Part shown: positions 56,152 through 64,000 of the stretch, piece after piece
Position numbering within the stretch: position 1 is the stretch's first letter
How the letters are laid out: each line of letters begins with the position of its first letter
DNA from: Paralithodes platypus
Lineage: Eukaryota; Arthropoda; Malacostraca; Decapoda; Lithodidae
Assembly: GCA_032716605.1 (NCBI GenBank)
Contig: JAVRFV010002327.1
Location: 357,260-421,259, forward strand
DNA length: 64,000 bases
Direction of reading: 5' to 3'
The notes under the pieces: generated by a model
The model's database searches: none
Seen by the model: the letters and a program-made list of their open reading frames with translations, nothing else
What the model was told of the DNA's origin: nothing
Translations under genes and position numbers: made by a program

Positions 56152-56598
56152 TCATTTATTGACTGAAAAAACAATATCTTTTAAAATTATGTCCCATGTT
56201 ACTTTATTACTCCCTATTCTAAATTTAAACCCTTTACGACATAGTTCCGCTAATTTGTCGTTTGCAAAATGTTTAACTAGTTCTACATCACCTGTTAATA
56301 TGTGACATATCGGACTATAAATGAACTTTGCTAGTGCATCACGTCTGCTAGCTGGCATATCCATGACTCTTTCACACACGCATTTATTATTATTGAAAAT
56401 ATCATTATCTGAAAGATTTCCTAAAACTTTATTATAATTACAAATAATAGACCCAACAGGTCGTTCATATGAATACACTATTAATGGTTTGAAATCTTTA
56501 CAACCATCTGGTAACATGGACTTAACTTTCTTTGAATTAATAAGACTGTTAACATTAATTTTGTCTAAAATTTTAGAGGAATAATTTAAAGTGGACAT
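56152..56598 (-). pseudogene. EN-RT linker of the older Penelope-like copy
   Basis: Matches the younger copy's residues after about 265: KVKSMLPDGCKDFKPLIVYS, ERPVGSIICNYNKVLGNLSD, CVCERVMDMPASRRDALAKF, ending SVNK at TGA. The DNA continues in frame with KDKLLKIACCDARELEAWSK and reaches the TTAA insertion. Function of the linker is unknown; it is conserved between copies. Confidence 0.75.
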
Positions 56599-56666
56599 GA
56601 CTTTATCTTTAATACGGTTATCTTTGGATTTCTTAGAATTAGCTCTAAATTATAAAAACTTAAATA

Positions 56667-57995
56667 ATGAAAAATAAAAATGAAAATAACCGGCGTCTTT
56701 TCGTTGATAACTGTAAATGTAAACTCTGTGTGAATGAATTTGATTTTGAACATCAAACATTTTTTAAAAGTTACATTACCAATACAAAATTTTTGTTTCT
56801 AAATTCTTCTGTTAATGTAACATCTCCATGTAAAGTAAAGAATGTTATCTATTTAATAACCTGTGAGAAATGTGGTATACAATATGTTGGAAAGACGGAG
56901 CAATGTTTAAGAGAAAGAGCCTACGGGCATAGATCAGGAATTAAGAACGGCATCGACTCCAAGATTCTTCTATATAAGCATTTTAACACAGATTGTACTA
57001 AATTTGATTGTAAATACAAAATTATAGAAATTGTTCAAAGTAATCAAAATGTTTTAGATAGAGAAAATTATTGGATTGGAAAATTAATGACCATCTATCC
57101 ATTTGGACTTAACAATCAAATAAAAAATGTAGGCAACATTTTGTATAAAGATTTATTAAAAAACGATTTTAATAACCCATATTTTAACTTCCCTGTTTTA
57201 AACAGAAGACCTGGTAGACACGGTAATAGAAGACTAAATACATTTAATAAAAAGAAAAGCAGGTCTGATATTATAATTATTGTTAATAATTTATATTCAT
57301 TATATCGAAATTTCGGAATTAAAAAATTAAAAGATTCATTGAAAGGCCTACAAAAGAAAAGTTTTGCTCCTTTTATAGAAAATATTCTAAATAATAAACA
57401 TAATTTCACAAATAAATTTAAGAATATAGTCTTTGCTTTTATGGGATATATTAGAGCTAATTCTAAGAAATCCAAAGATAACCGTATTAAAGATAAAGTC
57501 CTGTCCACTTTAAATTATTCCTCTAAAATTTTAGACAATATTAATGTTAACAGTCTTATTAATTCAAAGAAAGTTAAGTCCATATTACCAGATGGTTGTA
57601 AAGATTTCAAACCATTAATAGTGTATTCATATGAACGACCTGTTGGGTCTATTATTTGTAATTATAATAAAGTTTTAGGAAATCTTTCAGATAATGATAT
57701 TTTCAATAATAATAAATGCGTGTGTGAAAGAGTCATGGATATGCCAGCTAGCAGACGTGATGCACTAGCAAAGTTCATTTATAGTCCGATATGTCACATA
57801 TTAACAGGTGATGTAGAACTAGTTAAACATTTTGCAAACGACAAATTAGCGGAGCTATGTCGTAAAGGGTTTAAATTTAGAATAGGGAGTAATAAAGTAA
57901 CATGGGACATAATTTTAAAAGATATTGTTTTTTCAGTCAATAAATTAAAAGATAAATTGTTAAAAAAATTGCGTGCTGCAATGCGAGAGAACTAG
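56667..57995 (+). CDS. Penelope-like element: Cys motif, GIY-YIG endonuclease and linker
   Basis: Open frame of 442 codons. Residues 14-30 have a CKCKLC...FEH cluster. Residues about 57-150 form the GIY-YIG nuclease: NVIYLITC, CEKCGIQYVGKTEQCLRERA, the H-R pair in YGHRS, LYKHF, and the catalytic E in LDRENYWIGKL. The CxxC between the GIY and YIG strands is usual in Penelope-like enzymes. A linker of about 290 residues follows (RRPGRHGNRRL, PASRRDALAKF). In most Penelope-like elements the endonuclease lies after the RT; here it lies before, the order known in Naiad/Chlamys elements. The frame ends at 57995 because of a run of seven A at about 57964, where the older copy has five. With five A the frame would run on into the RT. 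It is therefore probably the front part of one polyprotein. Confidence 0.85.
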   Translation: MKNKNENNRRLFVDNCKCKLCVNEFDFEHQTFFKSYITNTKFLFLNSSVNVTSPCKVKNVIYLITCEKCGIQYVGKTEQCLRERAYGHRSGIKNGIDSKILLYKHFNTDCTKFDCKYKIIEIVQSNQNVLDRENYWIGKLMTIYPFGLNNQIKNVGNILYKDLLKNDFNNPYFNFPVLNRRPGRHGNRRLNTFNKKKSRSDIIIIVNNLYSLYRNFGIKKLKDSLKGLQKKSFAPFIENILNNKHNFTNKFKNIVFAFMGYIRANSKKSKDNRIKDKVLSTLNYSSKILDNINVNSLINSKKVKSILPDGCKDFKPLIVYSYERPVGSIICNYNKVLGNLSDNDIFNNNKCVCERVMDMPASRRDALAKFIYSPICHILTGDVELVKHFANDKLAELCRKGFKFRIGSNKVTWDIILKDIVFSVNKLKDKLLKKLRAAMREN

Positions 57996-58201
57996 AAGAA
58001 TGGTCTAAATTATTAATTAAGTTAATTAGAAATAAAATTTTCTCGCTTAAAAATGAATTTAATCTTTCAGATTTTATAGACTATAATTATAATAAGCTTA
58101 AAGCTGATTTAATAAATTTACATAAACATTTTGTAATCACTACAGTAGATAAAGCCAGCAATAATTATAGCTTCACATGTAAGAAATTTTATCTTGAAAA
58201 T

Positions 58202-59500
58202 ATGAAAAAAGAATTAGGTATTAAGGGTAACATATTACGTAAAAATATTTGCGGTAATTCTGTTTATGAAATTCAAAATAATCTGAATATTGATAACTTA
58301 ATCGATGAACATACCAAGAAAAATATAATATTTGATATTAAACTTTCTGATAAGAACAAGTGCATTGCAAAATTATACATGTTACCTAAATTTCATAAAA
58401 GACCTTATAAATATCGCTTTATTGCCGGAGCAAAATTTGCTACCACTAAAACTCTATCAGAACAAGTAGTAAATTGCTTAAAATACATTAAAAGTACTCA
58501 TAAAAGATATTGTAATAGCATCATGAGAAGAACTGGCATTAACTATTATTGGAGTGTTGACAATTCGTTAGAAGTTATTGATAAAATAAATACCATGCCG
58601 AAAGTTACCTCGGTACATAGCTTCGACTTTTCAACTTTGTATACCAATTTGCCTTTAGATTTAGTATATTCAGAGCTTTGCTTTATTATAGATTTGCACT
58701 TTGACAGGTTCGTTAGGAATGGTAATTATTTCATAAATGTTTATACATATTTTAATAATGCATCACTTAGCTCTACTCCCACTAGTTCTGTATATTTTGA
58801 TAGAACTAAACTTAAAGATTCCCTTAAATTCCTCCTTTTCAATACTTATGTTAGATTCGGGCCGTACATTTTCAAACAAATATTAGGAATTCCTATGGGT
58901 GGAAATGCTAGCCCTTTAATTGCAGACTTATTCTTGCTTGCTTTAGAATTTAAATATATAAAAGACTTAGTTGACAGTAGCAAGAAAAAAAAAATTCCAG
59001 AAAAATTAGCACTTGCTAAACTGTTAAGTAATAATAGTAGATATATTGATGATATTCTTGTTTGCAATTTGTTAAATTTTAATGAAGTTGCTAAACATAT
59101 TTACCCTAATTCTATTCCCCTCACACAATGTAACGTAAATTATAAAGTTGAAAATGTTCTTGATATAAATATAGAGATTGTTAATGAACAGTGCATACTT
59201 AAAGTATATCACAAAGTTGATGATTTTAATTTTAACGTAATAAACTTTCCTTTCCCTAGTAGTAATATCGATAGTAAAATCACTTATAATTGTTTTTATT
59301 CCCAATTAATAAGATTTTGTAAAATCTGCACTAAAGTAGATGACTTTTGGGCTAGAGCTAGGTTACTATACAGACTCTTAGTGGACAGAGGTTTTGAGGC
59401 AAGTAAATTGTTCCATAAATTTAATCTTTTTAGGGTCAATTATTGTGACTGTATTCTAAAATTTGACATCAATAATTTTAATCAAGCATTTTTAACTTGA
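58202..59500 (+). CDS. Penelope-like reverse transcriptase, younger copy
   Basis: Open frame of 432 codons from the first ATG; the frame is open upstream to about 57970 (ELEEWSKLLIKLIRN, FVITTVDKASNNYS). The RT has ML-PKFHKRPYKYRFIAGA (finger region, also seen in telomerase-related PLE RTs), SFDFSTLYTNLP (motif A Asp), GIPMGGNASPLIADLF (motif B) and RYIDDILVCNLL (motif C, two Asp). It ends FNQAFLT with no endonuclease behind it, which confirms the permuted order. The enzyme would copy the element's RNA using a nicked-DNA primer. It is separated from the endonuclease frame by the two-base A-run expansion near 57964. Confidence 0.88.
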   Translation: MKKELGIKGNILRKNICGNSVYEIQNNLNIDNLIDEHTKKNIIFDIKLSDKNKCIAKLYMLPKFHKRPYKYRFIAGAKFATTKTLSEQVVNCLKYIKSTHKRYCNSIMRRTGINYYWSVDNSLEVIDKINTMPKVTSVHSFDFSTLYTNLPLDLVYSELCFIIDLHFDRFVRNGNYFINVYTYFNNASLSSTPTSSVYFDRTKLKDSLKFLLFNTYVRFGPYIFKQILGIPMGGNASPLIADLFLLALEFKYIKDLVDSSKKKKIPEKLALAKLLSNNSRYIDDILVCNLLNFNEVAKHIYPNSIPLTQCNVNYKVENVLDINIEIVNEQCILKVYHKVDDFNFNVINFPFPSSNIDSKITYNCFYSQLIRFCKICTKVDDFWARARLLYRLLVDRGFEASKLFHKFNLFRVNYCDCILKFDINNFNQAFLT

Positions 59501-60277
59501 AGTTTCTTGTATAACCTCTGCTTACTTTTTGTCTGTATTTATTGTATATCTTTTTCTTTTTCTTTTTCTATTATTATTATTATTATTAATATTGATGATT
59601 TTTTAAATTTATTGTTCTTGTTAAAAGAGTACTCTTTGTTTAAATCTGTTGTTACTTCATATTTTGCAATAATTTTTCTTTATATTATATGTATTCATTG
59701 TCGATAGTATCAATTGCTTACTTTTGCGATTTCCTTAGTTTATTTGTGCTATAAATGTAGGTTATTTGTAGGGTAGTTATTGATAGGGGTCACTTGAGGC
59801 ATGCTATGCTTACAGGTACCTACCCGATAGCACTATCGTTAGTGAGTGCTGTACTGTATTTTATATATTATTTTGTAATAGTATAGATATCTTATCAATA
59901 TTTGTATTTTTTACTATTGTTAATGTCTTGTCATGTTGCAAATTTGATTTTAAATAATATTTTGACATTTAACATGTAGTTTCTTTATTCATGCAGAGTT
60001 TAGTAAAATTTGCCAGAACGTCCCGGACTTCCCAAACTTGACTACTTCCTTTAACGTGACGATAGTGCGTTGTTATATGTGCGATTGGTTTGCTTGGGAA
60101 ACAGATTAACTTGCTCATGTAGTGATGTACACCCTATGTGGTGGATTGTGTTCTTTTATTTAATAATTTTCATTTTAGTAAGCGTTGTTTCCACATAGCG
60201 ATTTTGATAATTTAATTTGACTTTATATTGTCCTTGTCCCAATTTTGGTTTGTTTAGTTTGCAAGTTTTACATTTTA
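59501..60277 (+). other. 3' UTR of the younger Penelope-like element
   Basis: Matches the reverse complement of 53369-54153. It contains an (ATT)n stretch near 59574 and TAGGTACCTACCCGATAGCAC-type words near 59815-59840. The last 100 bases (AAGCGTTGTTTCCACATAGC onward) recur in decayed form at several places in the window. Confidence 0.75.
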
Positions 60278-61078
60278 ATATCCCATAAAAGCAAAGACTA
60301 TATTCTTAAATTTATTTGTGAAATTATGTTTATTGTTTAGAATATTTTCTATAAAAGGAGCAAAACTTTTCTTTTGTAGGCCTTTCAATGAATCTTTTAA
60401 TTTTTTAATTCCGAAATTTCGATATAATGAATATAAATTATTAACAATAATTTTAATATCAGACCTGTTTTTCTTTTTATTAAATGTATTTAGTCTTCTA
60501 TTACCGTGTCTACCAGGTCTTCTGTTTAAAACAGGGAAGTTAAAATATGGGTTATTAAAATAGTTTTTTAATAAATCTTTATAAAAAATGTTGCCTACAT
60601 TTTGTATTTGATTGTTAAGTCCAAATGGATAGATGGTCATTAATTTTCCAATCCAATAATTTTCTCTATCTAAAACATTTTGATTACTTTGAACAATTTC
60701 TATAATTTTGTATTTACAATCAAATTTAGTACAATCTGTGAAAATGCTTATATAGAAGAATCTTGGAGTCGATGCCGTTCTTAATTCCTGATCTATGTCC
60801 ATAGGCTCTTTCTCTTAAACACTGCTCCGTCTCCAACATATTGTATACCACATTTATCACAGGTTATTAAATAGATAACATTCTTTACTTTACATGGAGA
60901 TGTTACATTAACAGAAGATTTTTTTTTTATTTTTTTTTATTGGTAATGTAACTTTTAAAAAATGTTTGATGTTCAAAATCAAATTCATTCACACAGAGTT
61001 TACATTTACAGTTATCATCGAAAAGACGCCGGTTATTTTCATTAGTATTATTAATTTTTAAGTTTTTGTAATTTTGTC
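60278..61078 (-). pseudogene. Older Penelope-like element, 5' part with broken GIY-YIG
   Basis: On the minus strand this runs from a leader (ACAAAATTACAAAAACTT at about 61070) through the Cys motif and GIY-YIG region, and stops at GCTTTTATGGGATAT. That is exactly where the 3' part at 56648 resumes. Compared with the younger copy it has two separate 2-base deletions, near TTGGAGACGG (about 60828) and near CATTTTCACAG (about 60740). The endonuclease frame is therefore lost. The frame from 60802 down to 60275 is what remains. Confidence 0.82.
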
Positions 61079-61245
61079 GGGTGCGAGGGTACAGAGAATT
61101 ATTCTAACACATAGTCCGTGGCCGGTCCTGGTTCGTCAACGAGTACAAGTAAAGGAAGGGACAGTACATGGGGAACATGTCGTACACTAATGTTGCCACT
61201 AGTACAGACCGGCCTCACATCTATACTGTCCCTGAACCTATATAA
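61079..61245. other. Spacer between Penelope-like fragments
   Basis: GC-richer than its surroundings. It contains an inverted pair GGGACAGTA (about 61159) and TACTGTCCC (about 61224). It may be the 5' pseudo-LTR region of the older copy, which in Penelope-like elements often carries an upstream partial copy. This is an inference. Confidence 0.35.
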
Positions 61246-61557
61246 ATTAAAATGTAAAACTTGCAAACTAAACAAACCAAAATTGGGACAAGGACAATAT
61301 AAAGTCAAATTAAATTATCAAAATCGCTATGTGGAAACAACGCTTACTAAAATGAAAATTATTAAATAAAAGAACACAATCCACCACATAGGCTGTACAT
61401 TACTACATGAGCAAGTTAATCTGTTTCCCAAGCAAACTAATCGCACATATAACAACGCACTATCATCATGTTAAGGAAGTATTCAAGTTTGGGAAGTCCG
61501 GGGCGTTCTGGCAAATTTGACTAAACTCTGCATGAATAAAGAAACTACATGTTAAAT
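61246..61557 (-). mobile_element. Penelope-like 3' UTR fragment
   Basis: Matches 53369-53680 (the 3' end of the older copy) with few differences. It lies upstream of the older copy's 5' end in the same orientation: a solo 3' end or the partial upstream copy of a pseudo-LTR arrangement. Confidence 0.75.
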
Positions 61558-61666
61558 TCGTACTCATCTAATTTTTAAGTAATAATTGGGATTGTGTCAA
61601 ATTAACTTTTGTTCAGGTTATACGGTAATAAATATCTAAATAGGCTATGAGAATATTACCCTAGGC

Positions 61667-62085
61667 CAGTGGTCAGCAACCCTTAAAGCTAGAAGAGCCA
61701 TTTTTTAAAAGTTTCATAAAATGTTTGTACTGCCGGAGCCGCAATACAAAAACAATTGGTCACATCAAACAAAAGCTACGATACTTCAAAAATCTGAGAA
61801 TATACCCTACTTCTGAACTAAACAAATTATAGTTATATTGTTCAATATGTTGGTATTCACAAGGTTAGGAAAGACATGTCCCATTTCTAGAAATCATAAC
61901 GATTGATACCTATAGGCTACATCATTTTGAAGTTGAATAAAGATATCTAATGTTCCCTTTAATGTCTTAGGCTATATGATGCCTCATTTTGAAGGAAGAA
62001 TGATTATTTCTGAAGCTTCTAGAGGCACACAAGTGTCCTTAAAAAAGCCGCATGCGGCTCATGAGCTGCAGGTTGCCGACCCCTG
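61667..62085. mobile_element. hAT-type MITE, 419 bp, 8-bp target duplication
   Basis: Termini are CAGTGGTCAGCAACCC on the left and, inverted, CAGGGGTCGGCAACCTGCAG on the right. A perfect 8-bp duplication, CCCTAGGC, lies at 61659-61666 and 62086-62093. CAG-type ends with GGTCGGCAACC and 8-bp duplications are diagnostic of the hAT superfamily. No transposase frame is present. The right subterminal region has AGCCGCATGCGGCT, a palindrome. Confidence 0.9.
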
Positions 62086-62093
62086 CCCTAGGC

Positions 62094-62615
62094 TTTAAGT
62101 CTCGAATTTGAGAGCATTGAATTTAGGTTTATATAAATTAATACAGTAGGCTAATATAGAAACACAAGGCACTAGCAGTACCACTATCCGAGGCTAACAT
62201 CTATAGTTTATTTGTGATAGGCCTACTGTACTCAACTTATGTACAACTCAGTATAGGCCTAGCGGCCTAGCCTACTAAACCTAGTCATAGAAAAAGGTCA
62301 TCCTAACATCATCAACCTCGGACAGCCTCTTAACTAGGCCTAGGCTCGGCCTATAGGCTAATTATTTGTTGTTGATTTTGTTAGGTTAGGTAAAAAGGCT
62401 GTCCAAGGTCTCTTCAATTTTTACCACTTTTTCTTTCAATAGGTACCCTATTGTTGGCTATTTTAACATAGGCTAGGCCTATTGGATTTTAAAATATAGG
62501 CCTAGCCTACCCTACTAAAGTAGGCTATAAATAGGGACTAACATGTTCTCTCTGATTGGCCTAGGCCTAGGCCTACTTGAAATACTTCCATATATGAACA
62601 TATGTAACTAGTCTG
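62094..62615. other. TAGGCC-rich unassigned sequence
   Basis: The words TAGGCCTAG and GGCCTAGGCC recur many times, as in 43.9-44.1 kb. No gene is supported. Confidence 0.45.
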
Positions 62616-62616
62616 C

Positions 62617-62680
62617 AGAGCTGACAGGCCCACACACGGCAGATCCCATTCACACCCATCCTCGTCAATTGCAAGACTTA
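62617..62680 (-). repeat. LINE 3' tail fragment (minus strand)
   Basis: AGTCTGCAGAGCTGACAGGC, then CCACACACGGCAGATCCCAT, matches the tail seen at 10540-10603 and 14402-14465. Only the tail remains. Confidence 0.6.
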
Positions 62681-64000
62681 TTTCAGGAAACATGCCTCAA
62701 ATAGAGAGATAATAATAGTCACCAAATGAGCATTCCAAGCCCAAAATACAAGCAAGTATAATGGAACGTCGTGAATTTCCTTACCCGGGTAGTAATCGGG
62801 CTAATAAAATCTGATGAAGCGATCTACAAGTTGTTAAGGCTGGCCGACATACCTCATGTGAAGGTGCCTGTACAACGGCTCCTGTCAAGTTCAACATCGT
62901 CATTGAAGATATATCGAAAGTCTTTGGAAATGTGCTAATTGTAACCCATATTAATATATATTAATAGTTTCGTACATTATGCAATTGATTTGCATTAAAG
63001 ATTGTCTTCTGCAACCTTTAATTTATGAATTGAAACAATAATACAAAGAATAAAATTCAATTAGCAAACGAAGGGATCCGACGACCATCGAAGGGAAGGG
63101 TCGAAGTCCTCTTCAGATTCCAATAATATTGGACGTAAACGGTCGCGGCTACCGTTTACGAAAGCATTCGCTCAGCCAAACAAATCCCAAAGAATGTTTC
63201 TATAGTACGAATTTTGAAAGGAAGGATACCTTCGAGGGAAGGGAACGTTTGCTACTGCGGGCCTCAGTGTGGTCGAATTCTTGAGGTATGAATTGTACCA
63301 TGTGGCAAAACACAGATTTTTATAAAAACTTACGCGATTTTTGCGGTCGGTCAATAAATGTACCATTGTTTTGGGTGGCCTGATGCTACCTTTATCGCAT
63401 AAATCTACCTATTATATGTTATATTCTATATATTTCAAAGTAAGATATGGTCACCATAAGTGTATCAAGTTGAAGCCAAAGCCATTTTCCGAACTACGAT
63501 GTCTAATGGTAATTTTTTGTAATTACCTTGCAAATAATGGCTAATAATCGCGAATTGTGTAATAAATATGGGTTACATTTATTTATTGACATGATTTTAT
63601 GTAGTTTTCGTATATAATTGAAGATTAGTGTAATGGATTAAGAACTAAGAAGCCAGTCTTACTCATTCAGTGAAGAAAAATGGCAGATTTTCGGTTTCTC
63701 GTCATATTTCAGGCTAATATAGAGAATGTAGCTTTAGTATCAGCATTTCCACACATGATTTACAATTGTGAATAACTGAACGTTGTGTATGACAACGAGG
63801 AGCTGCTTAAATTGGTGAAAATATGATAATATTGAGACAATTCTGATGGCCTAACATCGACTTTGGTAAGTATTCGAATTAAGTATATTATTATGTGACC
63901 TAGGTACAAAATATGCATATATATGCAAAGCTGAAGGCTTTCCGAATCATATGTAGGGGGTATAAGAAAGATATGAATTAAATTACCAATGTTATATAGA
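62681..64000. other. No supported gene to window end
   Basis: AT-rich sequence. A small inverted pair GTAAACGGT/ACCGTTTAC lies at 63134-63159. Open frames at 63172-63366 and 63341-63544 show no domain. Confidence 0.4.

Larger units (their letters stand above)
53369..56648 (-). mobile_element. Older Penelope-like element, 3' part (minus strand)
   Basis: On the minus strand this covers the linker, reverse transcriptase and 3' UTR of a Naiad-type Penelope-like element. It corresponds to 57450-60277 of the younger copy. It is interrupted by the TTAA element at 55562-55999. Its missing 5' part is 60278-61078, on the same strand beyond the younger copy. Minus the insert, the two parts sum to about 3.64 kb, matching the 3.63-kb younger copy. 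Confidence 0.85.
56649..60277 (+). mobile_element. Younger Penelope-like element, full length (3.63 kb), Naiad-type
   Basis: Complete element in plus orientation: short 5' leader, N-terminal Cys/His region and GIY-YIG endonuclease, linker, RT, then a 777-base 3' UTR ending GTTTGCAAGTTTTACATTTT. The flanks on both sides (GAATTAGCTCTAA on the left, ATATCCCATAAAAGC on the right) are adjacent parts of the older opposite-strand copy, so the insertion site is known to within a few bases. No clear target duplication is visible. Confidence 0.88.

Overview
The window looks like nuclear DNA of an arthropod, most likely a decapod crustacean. This is inferred from four things: short TTAGG-type runs, split (intron-containing) transposon genes, very high transposon and microsatellite density, and several LINE families ending in a tail I associate with decapod genomes. 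No conserved cellular single-copy gene was recognised. Every coding region I can support belongs to a mobile element, and most are broken.

Layout. 0-9.4 kb: a 5'-truncated CR1/L2-type LINE, then AT-rich, degenerate old repeat sequence with foldback hairpins. 9.4-16.9 kb: a TTAA-flanked non-autonomous DNA transposon, a perfect 60-bp-arm hairpin, microsatellites, several 3' ends of one LINE family, an RTE 3' end and an amplified palindrome. 16.9-23.9 kb: tRNA-derived SINEs, nested minisatellites, more TTAA-flanked elements, and a Tigger-like MITE. 23.9-29 kb: the 3' half of a LINE with a restriction-like endonuclease, then a nearly full-length but frameshifted RTE-like LINE. 29-32.6 kb: unassigned sequence with one tRNA-like SINE. 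32.6-43.25 kb: a 10.6-kb satellite array of two alternating monomers.

43.5-53 kb: a PIF/Harbinger transposon with its two genes facing each other. The Myb/SANT-like gene (plus strand, three exons) appears frameshifted; the DDE transposase (minus strand, two exons) looks intact. One satellite monomer lies just upstream of the SANT-like gene. Its 4-kb first intron carries a foldback element, telomere-like runs and a 133-bp tandem repeat.

53.4-61.6 kb: two copies of a Penelope-like retroelement whose GIY-YIG endonuclease lies N-terminal to the reverse transcriptase, the permuted order known from Naiad elements. The younger copy (plus strand, 3.63 kb) has inserted into an older, opposite-strand copy and split it. 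The older copy had also received a 438-bp TTAA-flanked element. 61.6-64 kb: a hAT-type MITE with a perfect 8-bp target duplication, then unassigned DNA.

Functionally the window is a layered record of transposition. The only machinery that still looks potentially expressible is the Harbinger transposase and parts of the younger Penelope-like element. Coordinates of repeats were fixed by eye and may be off by a few bases.
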